Below, piece by piece: positions 45,278 to 55,655 of a stretch of DNA of 64,000 bases. The notes under the pieces are model-generated. The model ran no database searches, was not told the DNA's origin, and saw nothing but the letters and a program-made list of their open reading frames with translations. Where the stretch lies: positions 1 to 64,000 of the forward strand of contig NZ_JOFJ01000012.1 in NCBI RefSeq assembly GCF_000718255.1, given 5' to 3'. Origin of the DNA: Spirillospora albida. Lineage in GTDB: Bacteria; Actinomycetota; Actinomycetes; Streptosporangiales; Streptosporangiaceae. Position 1 is the stretch's first letter, and each line of letters starts with the position of its first letter. Both the position numbers and the translations under genes were made by a program.

Positions 45278-46435
45278 ATGAACGGGATAGCTGCGGCATT
45301 CAGCGCGACCGCTCTCTATTACGTCGGATTCGCCGTCTTCAAGCTGGCGGCCGACCGGATGGCCCCTTTGCGCGGCAACAGGATCCTCCACATGATCTGG
45401 ACGATCCTCGGCAACTGGGTCTTCCTCATCGCGCTCACCCTCGTCCTCGGCGGGCTCACCCTGCAGATCGTGGCGCTCCGCGAACTGCCGCTGTCGACCG
45501 CGGTGCCGATCTTCATGTCCGGGATCATCCCGCTGCTGGTGATCTCCATGGCGTTCTTCGGCGAGCGGCTCACCGCCCGCGAATGGCTCAGCCTGGTGCT
45601 CATCGGCTCGGCGATCCTGCTGCTCACCGCGTCGGTCGGCGGCAGCGAACCGATCGGCTCGGTGGACGTCCCGCTGTGGAAGATCGGCGTCGTGGTCGGT
45701 CCGGCGGTGCTGGTGCCGGTGTTCATCCTGGTGCTGGGCGACCACCGCCCGGACGGCCGGCACGCCCGTCCGATCACCGGCATCGCCTACGGGCTGAGCT
45801 CCGGCTTCCCGGTCGGCACCGCCGAGCTGGCGATCAAGGGCTGGAGCGACGACCCGTACGCGACGAGCCTCCGCATCCTCACCACGCCGTGGCCGTACCT
45901 GACGGTCGTCGCCGCCGCGATCGGGTTCGGGATCATGGTGACGGCGTTCCAGCGCTGCCGCGTGTCGATCGTGTCGACGGTCATGACCGTCAGCGCCAAG
46001 TCGTACCTGCTGACGATGGGCACGTTCATGTACGCGGAGCCGTGGCCGCGCGACATGGCGAACTCCGCGGTCCGGCTCGCCGCCCTGGCGCTCGGCGCGA
46101 TCGCCGTCGCGCAGTTCCCCCGGCACCGGCCCGTCCACGACGTCCCGGACGAGCCGGAGCACGGCCGCGGTCACGAGGCGCCGTCCGCGCAGGACCCGTT
46201 CGGGGACCCGCATCGGGGCGGGCCCGTCCTCGGCGATCCCCGGTTCACCGACCCGCGGCCGATCCTCGGCGCGCCGCCGATGCCACCGCCGCCGCAGCGC
46301 GGCCCGTACGCGCAGGATCCGCTGGGGCGCGGCCCCTACGACCGCCCGCCCGGCGCCGCGCCGCCGCCCCGCCCGCCGAACGCGCACCCGCCGCGGCGGC
46401 CGGAGGACTTCCGGCCGCCGCGCCGGGAACGGTGA
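45278..46435 (+). CDS. EamA/DMT-like integral membrane protein with Pro-rich tail
   Basis: 385 residues. The first 285 contain about 9-10 membrane helices arranged like drug/metabolite transporters (FLIALTLVLGGLTLQIVALR, PLSTAVPIFMSGIIPLLVIS, FFGERLTAREWLSLVLIGSA). Residues 290-385 are a hydrophilic tail with many Pro, Arg, Asp and Gly (DPFGDPHRGGPVLGDPRFTD and onward), which is unusual for transporters and probably cytoplasmic. Substrate unknown. Divergent from tig; the promoters in the 276-base gap do not overlap. Confidence 0.8.
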   Translation: MNGIAAAFSATALYYVGFAVFKLAADRMAPLRGNRILHMIWTILGNWVFLIALTLVLGGLTLQIVALRELPLSTAVPIFMSGIIPLLVISMAFFGERLTAREWLSLVLIGSAILLLTASVGGSEPIGSVDVPLWKIGVVVGPAVLVPVFILVLGDHRPDGRHARPITGIAYGLSSGFPVGTAELAIKGWSDDPYATSLRILTTPWPYLTVVAAAIGFGIMVTAFQRCRVSIVSTVMTVSAKSYLLTMGTFMYAEPWPRDMANSAVRLAALALGAIAVAQFPRHRPVHDVPDEPEHGRGHEAPSAQDPFGDPHRGGPVLGDPRFTDPRPILGAPPMPPPPQRGPYAQDPLGRGPYDRPPGAAPPPRPPNAHPPRRPEDFRPPRRER

Positions 46436-46457
46436 CGGGAGCGGTGGCGCGGGGCCG

Positions 46458-48956
46458 TCAGCGCTTCTTGTCCGGGAGTCCCTTGTCCAGGCCCGCGCGC
46501 CGGAGCGCCTCGGCCATCGCGCCGCCCCCGGCCGGGGCGCCGCCGCCCCGCTGAGCGTCGCGGCGGCCGCCTCCCCCGCGCTGACCGCCGCCCTGTCCGC
46601 CGCCGCCCTGCTGCCCCTGCCGGCCGCCGCGACGGCCGCCGCCCTGCCGGTCCTGCTGCCCCTGTCGACCGCCGCCGCCCTGAGCCGCGCCCTGGCCGGG
46701 GCCGCGCCGGCCGCCGCGTTCCTGCCCGGCGCGGCCCGGCTCGTCGTCCAGCCGCAGCGTGAGCGAGATGCGCTTGCGCGGCAGGTCGACCTCCAGGACC
46801 TTCACCCGGACGATGTCGCCCGGCTTCACCACCTCGCGCGGATCCGAGACGAACTTGTCGGACATGGCGGAGATGTGGACGAGGCCGTCCTGGTGCACGC
46901 CGACGTCCACGAACGCGCCGAACGCGGCCGCGTTGGTGACGACGCCCTCCAGGATCATGCCGGGCTCCAGGTCGGAGAGCTTGTCGACGCCCTCCTTGAA
47001 CGTCGCCGTCCGGAACGCCGGCCGGGGGTCGCGGCCCGGCTTCTCCAGCTCGGAGAGGATGTCGGTGACCGTCGGCAGCCCGAACGTGTCGTCGACGAAC
47101 TCGGCCGGCCGCAGCGACCGCAGCGCCGCCGTGTTCCCGATGAGGCCCTTGACGTCGGTTCCCGCCGCGTCCAGGATCCGCCGGACGACCGGGTACGCCT
47201 CGGGGTGCACGCTGGACGCGTCCAGCGGGTCGTCGCCGCCCGGGATGCGCAGGAAGCCCGCGCACTGCTCGAACGCCTTCGGGCCCAGCCGCGGGACGTC
47301 CTTCAGGCCGGAGCGGTTTCGGAACGGGCCGTTGGCGTCGCGGTGCGCCACGATGTTCTCGGCGAGGCCCTCGCTGATCCCGGACACGCGGGTGAGCAGC
47401 GGCGCGGACGCGGTGTTGACGTCCACGCCGACGGCGTTCACGCAGTCCTCGACGACGGCGTCGAGGGAGCGCGACAGCTTCACCTCGGAGATGTCGTGCT
47501 GGTACTGGCCGACGCCGATGGACTTCGGGTCGATCTTGACGAGCTCGGCGAGCGGGTCCTGCAGCCGGCGGGCGATCGACACCGCGCCGCGCAGCGACAC
47601 GTCCATGCCGGGCAGCTCGCGGCCCGCGTACTCGGACGCCGAGTACACCGACGCGCCGGCCTCCGACACCATGATCTTCGTGAGCTCCAGCTCGGGGTGC
47701 CGGGCGATGAGGTCGGCGGCGAGCTTGTCGGTCTCGCGGGACGCCGTCCCGTTGCCGATGGAGACGAGGTCGACGTCGTGCCGCTTCGCGAGCCTCGCGA
47801 GGGTCGCCAGCGACTGGTCCCACTGGCGCCGGGGCTCGTGCGGGTAGATCGTGTCCGTCGCGACGACCTTGCCCGTAGCGTCCACGACCGCGACCTTCAC
47901 GCCGGTGCGCAGGCCCGGGTCGAGCCCCATCGTGGCGCGGGTCCCGGCGGGGGCGGCGAGCAGCAGGTCGCGGAGGTTCGCCGCGAACACCCGGACGGCC
48001 TCGTCCTCGGCCTCCTGGCGCAGCCGCGTGCGCAGGTCGATGCCGAGGTGCACGAGGATGCGCGTGCGCCAGGCCCAGCGGACGGCGTCCAGCAGCCATT
48101 TGTCCGCAAGGCGGCCCTGGTCGGCGATCCGGAACCGGCGCGCGATCTCCACCTCGAAGGACGTGCGCGCGGACGGCTCGTCCGGCGCCTCCTCCGGCTC
48201 GAGGTCCAGGTCGAGGACCTCTTCCTTCTCGCCGCGGAACAGCGCCAGGACCCGGTGGGACGGCAGCTTCGTGAACGGCTCGGCGAACTCGAAGTAGTCG
48301 GCGAACTTCGCGCCGGCCTCCTCCTTGCCCTCGCGGACGCGCGACACGACGCGTCCCTTGTTCCACATCCGCTCGCGGAGCCCGCCGATGAGGTCGGCGT
48401 CCTCGGCGAACCGCTCGACCAGGATCGCGCGGGCCCCCTCCAGCGCGGCCGCCTCGTCCGCGACGCCCTTCTCGGCGTCGACGTAGGGGACGGCGGCCTC
48501 GCGCGGGTCGTGGGACGGGTCGCCCAGCAGCAGTTCGGCGAGCGGCTCCAGCCCCGCCTCGCGGGCGATCTGCGCCTTGGTGCGCCGCTTCGGCTTGTAC
48601 GGGAGGTAGATGTCCTCCAGCCGGGCCTTCGACTCGGCCGCCATGATCTGCTCGCGCAGCTCGCCGGTCAGCCTGCCCTGCGACTCGACCGACTCCAGGA
48701 TCGCGGCGCGGCGCTCGTCCAGTTCGCGCAGGTAGCGCAGGCGCTCCTCCAGCGCGCGCAGCTGCGCGTCGTCGAGCGCGCCGGTCACCTCCTTGCGGTA
48801 GCGGGCGATGAACGGGACGGTCGCCCCGCCGTCGAGCAGGTCCACCGCGACCCTGACCTGCCCCTCCCGGACGCCGAGCTCGCCGGCGATGCGGTCGGTG
48901 ATGGGCCGGACGGCGTGCGCCCCCGGCCCGGCGGACGTCTGGCTGATGGTCGTCAC
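46458..48956 (-). CDS. tex: Tex family RNA-binding transcription accessory protein
   Basis: 832 residues. Tex-like proteins bind nucleic acid and are linked to transcription and virulence-gene expression. Layout: N-terminal helical region ([20 protein letters not shown] at about 285), YqgF RNase H-like domain from about 340 ([18 protein letters not shown]), helix-hairpin-helix motifs at about 490-560 ([20 protein letters not shown]), S1 domain at about 665-735 ([20 protein letters not shown]). A Gly/Arg/Gln-rich tail from about 740 ([19 protein letters not shown]) resembles RGG-type RNA-binding tails. GTG start ([10 protein letters not shown]); the Shine-Dalgarno is poor. Confidence 0.93.
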   Translation of the reverse strand: MTTISQTSAGPGAHAVRPITDRIAGELGVREGQVRVAVDLLDGGATVPFIARYRKEVTGALDDAQLRALEERLRYLRELDERRAAILESVESQGRLTGELREQIMAAESKARLEDIYLPYKPKRRTKAQIAREAGLEPLAELLLGDPSHDPREAAVPYVDAEKGVADEAAALEGARAILVERFAEDADLIGGLRERMWNKGRVVSRVREGKEEAGAKFADYFEFAEPFTKLPSHRVLALFRGEKEEVLDLDLEPEEAPDEPSARTSFEVEIARRFRIADQGRLADKWLLDAVRWAWRTRILVHLGIDLRTRLRQEAEDEAVRVFAANLRDLLLAAPAGTRATMGLDPGLRTGVKVAVVDATGKVVATDTIYPHEPRRQWDQSLATLARLAKRHDVDLVSIGNGTASRETDKLAADLIARHPELELTKIMVSEAGASVYSASEYAGRELPGMDVSLRGAVSIARRLQDPLAELVKIDPKSIGVGQYQHDISEVKLSRSLDAVVEDCVNAVGVDVNTASAPLLTRVSGISEGLAENIVAHRDANGPFRNRSGLKDVPRLGPKAFEQCAGFLRIPGGDDPLDASSVHPEAYPVVRRILDAAGTDVKGLIGNTAALRSLRPAEFVDDTFGLPTVTDILSELEKPGRDPRPAFRTATFKEGVDKLSDLEPGMILEGVVTNAAAFGAFVDVGVHQDGLVHISAMSDKFVSDPREVVKPGDIVRVKVLEVDLPRKRISLTLRLDDEPGRAGQERGGRRGPGQGAAQGGGGRQGQQDRQGGGRRGGRQGQQGGGGQGGGQRGGGGRRDAQRGGGAPAGGGAMAEALRRAGLDKGLPDKKR

Positions 48957-49133
48957 GTCTTGGCTTCGCTTTCTTCCCCTGAGGATCGCCTGTGCGGCGA
49001 TGGTAGGGATAACTCCCCCGCGTTCCCTCCGGATCCGGGACTTTTCCCTACCGATTCGTCCCGGGCCCGGCGACACAATGATCGCACCGGGCGCCGCCGC
49101 GTTGGGCGTCCGGACGGAACCTCGGGAGGACGC

Positions 49134-50432
49134 GTGGAAGAGCAGGGGAACACGGCGGGCCGGCCGGCCGGGCGGGCGGTCGCGAACCTGGCCCGCGGCA
49201 TGACCCACATCGTGCTGGCCTTCGCGGTGAACCTGCCGCTGTTCATCCTGACCGTCCTGTCGATCGTGTTCATCCCGCTCGGGGTCGGGATCGTGCTGCT
49301 GCCGGCGGTCGTCCTCGCGACCCGCGCCGTCGCGAACCTTCAGCGGCGGCTTGCGGCGGACTGGTCGGGCGTCCGGATCGCCGAGCCGTACCGGCCGGAG
49401 CCCGCCGGGGCGGCGGCGCCGATCCCCCGGCTGAAGTGGGTGATGGGCGACCCGGCGACCTGGCGGGACCTGCTGTGGTCGTTCCTGAACGTGCCGGTGG
49501 CCCTGGTCATCGGCGTCCTGTCGGCGGGCCTGCTCGTCTACGGGCTGGAGGGCGTGTTCGTGGCGTGGTGGGTCGCGCTGCTGACCGACTACGGCTGGGG
49601 GCCGTTCTGGCACATCACCGACTTCGGCGCGTTCGGCTTCGCGGGGACGGTCGTGCTCGGCGCCGTCCTCGCGGTGGTGTCGGTGCCGGTCGGTGAGCGG
49701 CTGCTGAAGGCGCACGCGCTGTTCGGCGCGTCGCTGCTGTCGCCGACGAGGCGGGCGCTGACGGAGCGGGTCGCGCAGCTCGCGGAGAGCCGCTCGCAGA
49801 CCGTGGACGCGTCGGCGGCGGAGCTGCGGCGCATCGAGCGCGACCTGCACGACGGCGCGCAGGCCCGGCTGGTCGCGCTGTCGATGAACATCGGGCTGGC
49901 CGAGGAGATGATGAAGCACGCCCCCGAGACCGCGCGGCGGCTGCTGGCGGAGGCGCGCGAGTCGAGCGGGACCGCGCTGACGGAGCTGCGCGACCTCGTC
50001 CGGGGCATCCACCCGCCGGTGCTGGCGGAGCGCGGGCTCGACGGCGCCGTGCAGGCGCTCGCGCTCTCCCTGCCGATGCCGGTCGACGTCCGGATCGACC
50101 TTCCCGGACGCGCGGAGGCGCCGGTGGAGTCGGCGGCCTACTTCGCCGTGGCGGAGATGCTCGCGAACGTCGTCAAGCACTCCGGGGCCACGCGGGCGCG
50201 GGTGCGGCTGGAGCACGTGCGCGGCCGGCTCGTCATGCTGGTCGGCGACGACGGGACGGGCGGCGCCGACCCCGCGTCCGGCGGCGGGATGCGCGGGATC
50301 GAGCGGCGCCTCGCCGCGTTCGATGGGATCATGATCGTGTCCAGCCCCCCGGGCGGGCCGACCGTCGTGACCATGGAGCTGCCGTGCGCGTTGTCCTCGC
50401 CGAAGACCTCGCCCTCCTCCGGGACGGACTGA
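49134..50432 (+). CDS. Sensor histidine kinase with N-terminal membrane domain
   Basis: 432 residues. Four or so membrane helices in the first 195 ([79 protein letters not shown]) form a putative-sensor domain of the actinobacterial type. HisKA_3 box [20 protein letters not shown] with His at about 239, then HATPase_c ([30 protein letters not shown]). GTG start with GGGAGG upstream. It overlaps the response regulator gene by 49 bases. Confidence 0.9.
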   Translation: MEEQGNTAGRPAGRAVANLARGMTHIVLAFAVNLPLFILTVLSIVFIPLGVGIVLLPAVVLATRAVANLQRRLAADWSGVRIAEPYRPEPAGAAAPIPRLKWVMGDPATWRDLLWSFLNVPVALVIGVLSAGLLVYGLEGVFVAWWVALLTDYGWGPFWHITDFGAFGFAGTVVLGAVLAVVSVPVGERLLKAHALFGASLLSPTRRALTERVAQLAESRSQTVDASAAELRRIERDLHDGAQARLVALSMNIGLAEEMMKHAPETARRLLAEARESSGTALTELRDLVRGIHPPVLAERGLDGAVQALALSLPMPVDVRIDLPGRAEAPVESAAYFAVAEMLANVVKHSGATRARVRLEHVRGRLVMLVGDDGTGGADPASGGGMRGIERRLAAFDGIMIVSSPPGGPTVVTMELPCALSSPKTSPSSGTD

Positions 50433-51028
50433 TCCGCCTGCTCGAGGCGTTCGGCCTCGAGGTGGTGGAGGCGGTCGACAACGGCCCGTCGCTGCTGCGG
50501 GCGCTGACGACGCACCGTCCGGACGTGGCCGTGGTGGACGTGCGGCTCCCGCCCACCTTCACCGACGAGGGCCTGAAGGCGGCGCTGGAGGCCCGCAAGC
50601 GGGTTCCGGGCCTCCCGGTGCTGGTGCTGTCGCAGCATGTGGAGCAGCTCTACGCGCGGGAGCTGCTGTCGGACGGCTCCGGCGGCCTCGGATACCTGCT
50701 GAAGGACCGCGTGTCGGACGTCGCGCAGTTCGTGGACGCCGTCCGCCGCGTCGCCGGCGGCGGCACGGCGCTCGACCCGGACGTGGTGGCGCAGCTGCTG
50801 ACCCGGCACGCCCGCGAGGAGCCGCTGCGGACGCTGACCCCCCGCGAGCGCGAGGTGCTCGGGCTGATGGCCGAGGGCCGCTCGAACGCCGCGATCGCCG
50901 CCCGGATGTTCGTCACCGAGAAGGCCGTCAGCAAGCACACGAACAGCATCTTCGGCAAGCTCGGGCTGCCTCGGTCGGAGGACGACAACCGCCGCGTCCT
51001 CGCCGTCCTGAAATTCCTCGGCGCCTGA
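50384..51028 (+). CDS. NarL/LuxR-family response regulator
   Basis: 214 residues. Receiver with [12 protein letters not shown], phospho-Asp in [16 protein letters not shown] (about 51) and Lys in [10 protein letters not shown]; LuxR helix-turn-helix at about 150-205 ([36 protein letters not shown]). The GTG lies inside the kinase gene, with a 49-base overlap, so the pair is translationally coupled. Confidence 0.92.
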   Translation: MRVVLAEDLALLRDGLIRLLEAFGLEVVEAVDNGPSLLRALTTHRPDVAVVDVRLPPTFTDEGLKAALEARKRVPGLPVLVLSQHVEQLYARELLSDGSGGLGYLLKDRVSDVAQFVDAVRRVAGGGTALDPDVVAQLLTRHAREEPLRTLTPREREVLGLMAEGRSNAAIAARMFVTEKAVSKHTNSIFGKLGLPRSEDDNRRVLAVLKFLGA

Positions 51029-51054
51029 TCGCGGCACGGTACTCCGGTGTCTGA

Positions 51055-51468
51055 TCAGGTTGCCCAGGGCGGGACGATCCGCTCGTTCCCCTGCGGCTCG
51101 AGGTCGCACTTGGCCTCGGAGACGGCCGCTTCCGGGTCGTAGACGAGGCACCCGGCCGGGGCGGTGACGACGGCGGTGAAGCCCCCGTCGGTCGTCATCC
51201 GGCGCGGGACGTCCGGGGGCAGGACGAGGGTGTCGCCCGGGGCCGCGTGGAGCGTGCGGCCGTCGAGGTCCACGGTGGCGGCCCCGTCGAGGAACGTCCA
51301 GATCTGCTCGGTGTCGAAGGCGTGGCGGGGGCCGGTGCGTCCGGGCGCCATGTCGACGCGCCAGACGGCCAGGCCGGACGTGCCGCCCTGCGTGGGCGTG
51401 GCGAGCGTGGTCATGACGCCGTTGGGCGTCTCGGTGCGGCGGCTCTCGGCCGCGCGGATGAGCGTCAT
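51055..51468 (-). CDS. Cupin domain protein
   Basis: 137 residues, a single cupin: GRTGPRHAFDTEQIWTFLDG (motif 1, with only part of the usual metal ligands) and HAAPGDTLVLPPDVPRRMTT (motif 2). Function could be binding or sensing a small molecule. ATG (MTLIRAAES) with GGGGAT upstream. Divergent from a MarR regulator over a 61-base region full of operator-like repeats, so it is probably the target of that regulator. Confidence 0.85.
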   Translation of the reverse strand: MTLIRAAESRRTETPNGVMTTLATPTQGGTSGLAVWRVDMAPGRTGPRHAFDTEQIWTFLDGAATVDLDGRTLHAAPGDTLVLPPDVPRRMTTDGGFTAVVTAPAGCLVYDPEAAVSEAKCDLEPQGNERIVPPWAT

Positions 51469-51489
51469 GGTGGGCGATCCCCTAGATTG

Positions 51490-51536
51490 GTCAATGAAGT
51501 TGTCCATATAGTCAACGAGGTTGTCCGTTATGTCAA
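51490..51536. promoter_or_regulatory. MarR operator with overlapping divergent promoters
   Basis: GTCAATGAAGTTGTCC at 51490 and GTCAACGAGGTTGTCC at 51511 are 16-bp direct repeats exactly 21 bp apart, and a third GTCAA starts 21 bp later at 51532. Bases 51499-51516 form an imperfect palindrome (GTTG to CAAC, 14 of 18 symmetric). A plus-strand -10, TATAGT (51507-51512), lies inside it. On the minus strand TTGACA, 17 bases, GACTAT drives the cupin gene. Occupancy of the palindrome would block both. Confidence 0.65.
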
Positions 51537-52000
51537 GCGATCCGCCGGGCTTCGAGTTGCCGCTGCGCCTCTTCCTCGCGTTCCGGGTGATCATCGACGA
51601 CCTGCACGCCGAGCTCGACGCGCAGGGCCATCCCGACCTGCGCCCGATGCACGGCTTCGTCTTCCAGGCGATCGGCCCGGACGGCAGCACGGCGGTCGAG
51701 CTCGGCAGGCGGCTCGGGGTGTCCAAGCAGGCGGCCGGAAAGATGGTCGAATCCCTGGAGCGGATGGGGTACGTGGTGCGGACGTCCGACCCGGACGACG
51801 CGCGGCGCAAGATCGTCCGGCTGACGGAGCGGGGGGTGGACGCGCTCGCCCGGTCCGCGCGGATCTTCGACCGCATCCGGTCCGATCTGGCGGGGCGGCT
51901 GGGCCCGGACCGGCTCCGCGCCCTGGAGGACGACCTGCGCGCGATCACCCCGGCCGACCTCTGGCGGCTGGACATGCCGGGCTGGTTCGGGACGTCCTGA
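51530..52000 (+). CDS. MarR family transcriptional regulator
   Basis: 156 residues from ATG (MSSDPPGFEL). Winged-helix core with STAVELGRRLGVSKQAAGKM as the recognition helix region and the wing YVVRTSDPDDARRKIVRLTE; helices at both ends form the dimer interface. Such regulators respond to phenolic or other small ligands. ACGAGG precedes the ATG. It shares an operator region with the divergent cupin gene and probably represses both. Confidence 0.9.
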   Translation: MSSDPPGFELPLRLFLAFRVIIDDLHAELDAQGHPDLRPMHGFVFQAIGPDGSTAVELGRRLGVSKQAAGKMVESLERMGYVVRTSDPDDARRKIVRLTERGVDALARSARIFDRIRSDLAGRLGPDRLRALEDDLRAITPADLWRLDMPGWFGTS

Positions 52001-52100
52001 AAAAACTCCGCCCGTACGTCTCCAGGCAGGCGACCGGACCACCGTTCCGGCCCGTTCCGGGGCCTTGCTGGGCGCCTTCGGCGAGGTTACGATCCCCACA

Positions 52101-52125
52101 ATTCTTAGGAAACTTTCCTAAGAAT
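52101..52125. promoter_or_regulatory. 25-bp perfect palindrome upstream of the chitinase
   Basis: The half-site ATTCTTAGGAAA is mirrored exactly around a central C. It is AT-rich in a strongly GC-rich genome and lies 49 bases before the chitinase ATG. As an RNA it could form a hairpin, but its AT content and position favour an operator. I recall similar TTAGGAAA-type palindromes before secreted polysaccharide-degrading enzymes in other actinomycetes; no regulator is assigned. Confidence 0.7.
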
Positions 52126-52174
52126 TGAGCGGGGATTCCTGTTTGCTTCGGGGGCCGGAACGAACGGAGAATCA

Positions 52175-54001
<1,827 letters not shown>

Positions 54002-54010
54002 CGTTCCGCG

Positions 54011-54040
54011 ACGGGTCCCCGCCTCCGGACGGGGACCCGT
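54011..54040 (+). terminator. Hairpin terminator after the chitinase
   Basis: 11-bp stem ACGGGTCCCCG/CGGGGACCCGT with an 8-base loop, 9 bases beyond the stop. It also separates the chitinase from the HAD gene. Confidence 0.85.
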
Positions 54041-54056
54041 CTGCTGTAATCCCCAT

Positions 54057-54740
54057 GTGCCCTCCGCCGTGCTCTTCGACCTGGACGGAACACTCCTCGA
54101 CCACGACACCGCCTGCTCAGAGGCGATTGTGGCGTCCTTTCCCGACGCGGATCCGGAATGGCTCGTCCACCGCTGGGCGGAACTGTCGGAGGAAGCCGTC
54201 GACCGCTACCTCGCCGGTGAGCTGGACTTCACCGGCCAGCGCCGCGCCCGGATCGTCCCGCTGGCGCGGGAACTGGGCCTCGGCACCTGGGACGCCACCC
54301 GCGCCGACGCCTGGATCGCGGACTACGTCCGCCGCTACGAGGACGCCTGGCGCCCCTACCCGGACGCCTTCGGCACCCTGCGAACCCTGGCAGCCTCGGG
54401 CGTCCGCCTGGGCGTGATCACGAACGGCCAGGCCGCGCAGCAGCGCGCGAAGATCGCACGCCTGGGGCTGACCGAGCTCCTCCCCTACGTCCTGGCGTCC
54501 AGCGAAGCGGCCGCGGCGAAACCGTCCGCCGCCATCTTCCACACCGCCTGCGACGCCCTCGGCCTCGCCCCGGAGACCGTCGCCTACGTGGGCGACCGCC
54601 TCGCCACCGACGCACGGGCCGCCGCGTCCGCCGGGCTGACCGGCATATGGCTGGACCGCCCCGGCACCGGCCCCGATCCCCGGGACGTCCCGCGCATCAC
54701 GACCCTGCGCGCGCTGCCACCCGTCCTTGCCCGGCGGTGA
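54057..54740 (+). CDS. HAD family hydrolase
   Basis: 227 residues from GTG. HAD motif I AVLFDLDGTLLDHD at residues 3-16, motif II in LGVITNGQAAQQRA, motif III Lys in EAAAAKPSAAIF, motif IV in VAYVGDRLATDARAA. The helical cap (about 17-95) is of the C1 type, as in small phosphatases and phosphoglycolate-phosphatase-like enzymes. Substrate unknown. TGTAAT lies 6 bases before GTG and there is no Shine-Dalgarno, so the mRNA is probably leaderless. Confidence 0.85.
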   Translation: MPSAVLFDLDGTLLDHDTACSEAIVASFPDADPEWLVHRWAELSEEAVDRYLAGELDFTGQRRARIVPLARELGLGTWDATRADAWIADYVRRYEDAWRPYPDAFGTLRTLAASGVRLGVITNGQAAQQRAKIARLGLTELLPYVLASSEAAAAKPSAAIFHTACDALGLAPETVAYVGDRLATDARAAASAGLTGIWLDRPGTGPDPRDVPRITTLRALPPVLARR

Positions 54741-54783
54741 ATCCCGACGTATAGCTGGAACAGGACCACAGACGGGAGCGGCC

Positions 54784-55287
54784 GTGCTGCGCGTGTTCTG
54801 TTTCACCACCCTCGGCATCACCGTCGAGGACCTCTACCTTGTCGACCCCGACCCCGACCCCGACCCCGACCGAGGCGGCCACGAACGCGGCGTCCGCGTC
54901 GAACTGCGCCTTCTGGACCCCCGCCCCCACCGGGGCAGCCCGAACGCGTCCCAGCCCGTCGTCGTCGACCGTGCCGTCTGGCGCGCCGACTTCCTCGAAT
55001 CCGTCGCCGGCGGCCCCGGCAGCAAGGACCGGATGCACCACCACCCGGGCATGGCCGACAACGAACCCGGCCGCCGCGTCTTCGACCCCGACCTCACCGC
55101 CGACCCCATGGGTTGGCTGGAACGCCGGCTCACCGACGTCCGGCCCCTCCTCAAGGCCGCCGGCGTCGACGACCCCCACGACCCGGCGGCCACCGCGATC
55201 CGCGACGCCGCCCCCGACCTCGTCGACACGGTCACGACCGTCCTCGGCGACGTCCGCGCGGGCGTCCTCGCCCGCGAGCCGAACTGA
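54784..55287 (+). CDS. Unrecognised small acidic protein with Asp-Pro repeat
   Basis: 167 residues from GTG (VLRVFCFTTLGITVED), with GGGAG upstream. Residues 22-31 are an Asp-Pro run coded by a 6-base tandem repeat (units of CCCGAC at about 54844-54870), so copy-number changes would not shift the frame. The rest is acidic with ELRLLDPRPHRGSPN, DRMHHHPGMADNEPGRR and a helical end. I do not recognise a family with certainty. No signal peptide or membrane helix. Confidence 0.6.
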   Translation: MLRVFCFTTLGITVEDLYLVDPDPDPDPDRGGHERGVRVELRLLDPRPHRGSPNASQPVVVDRAVWRADFLESVAGGPGSKDRMHHHPGMADNEPGRRVFDPDLTADPMGWLERRLTDVRPLLKAAGVDDPHDPAATAIRDAAPDLVDTVTTVLGDVRAGVLAREPN

Positions 55288-55324
55288 GAAAGGCCGCCCC
55301 AGGAAACCCGGGACGGCCGTCACG

Positions 55325-55398
55325 TCGGGCTGGCGGGATTTGAACCCACGGCCCCCGGCACCCAAAGCCGGTGCGCTACCAAACTGCGCCACAGCCCG
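55325..55398 (-). tRNA. tRNA-Pro(TGG)
   Basis: 74-nt cloverleaf: acceptor CGGGCTG/CAGCCCG with the C1-G72 pair usual for proline, anticodon loop TTTGGGT with TGG at 34-36, T arm GGGTTCAAATCCC, discriminator A. CCA is not encoded. A TAGACT -10 lies at 55430-55425 upstream. Confidence 0.95.
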
Positions 55399-55512
55399 CA
55401 CATCACCCAGCGGGCGACTCGTGAAGTCTAGACCCGATCAGCCCGGCTCGCCGCCACGACCACACGCGGAAGCCTGTACGCTACCCCTGACGATCGACGC
55501 GCTCGATCGCTC

Positions 55513-55583
55513 GCGGGCGTAGCTCAATGGTAGAGCCCCAGTCTTCCAAACTGGCTACGCGGGTTCGATTCCCGTCGCCCGCT
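55513..55583 (+). tRNA. tRNA-Gly(TCC)
   Basis: 71-nt cloverleaf: acceptor GCGGGCG/CGCCCGC, D arm AGCTCAATGGTAGAGC, anticodon loop CTTCCAA with TCC, T arm GGGTTCGATTCCC, and discriminator T as usual for glycine. No encoded CCA. Confidence 0.95.
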
Positions 55584-55618
55584 CCGGTTTGGGAAATGGG
55601 TCGTGGTCTTCGGCTGTG

Positions 55619-55649
55619 GTCAGGCCGGGGCCCGGGGCCCCGGCCTGAC
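55619..55649. terminator. Strong bidirectional hairpin terminator
   Basis: A 14-bp perfect stem (GTCAGGCCGGGGCC and its complement) with a 3-base loop. It lies 35 bases after tRNA-Gly on the plus strand and 7 bases after the PhoX-type gene on the minus strand. Confidence 0.88.
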
Positions 55650-55655
55650 TGTGGG

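Noticed and set aside
46875..49133. Extension of the second sensor kinase far upstream
   Set aside because: The extension runs antisense through tex; the GTG at 49134 has a good Shine-Dalgarno and gives a normal kinase.
52101..52125. Terminator of the marR gene
   Set aside because: It lies 100 bases after the marR stop, is AT-rich instead of GC-rich, has no T run, and is close to the chitinase start; an operator is more likely, though a hairpin cannot be excluded.
55399..55512. Integration (attachment) site at the tRNA-Pro/tRNA-Gly genes
   Set aside because: No integrase, no repeated tRNA 3' fragment and no foreign-looking genes next to them.
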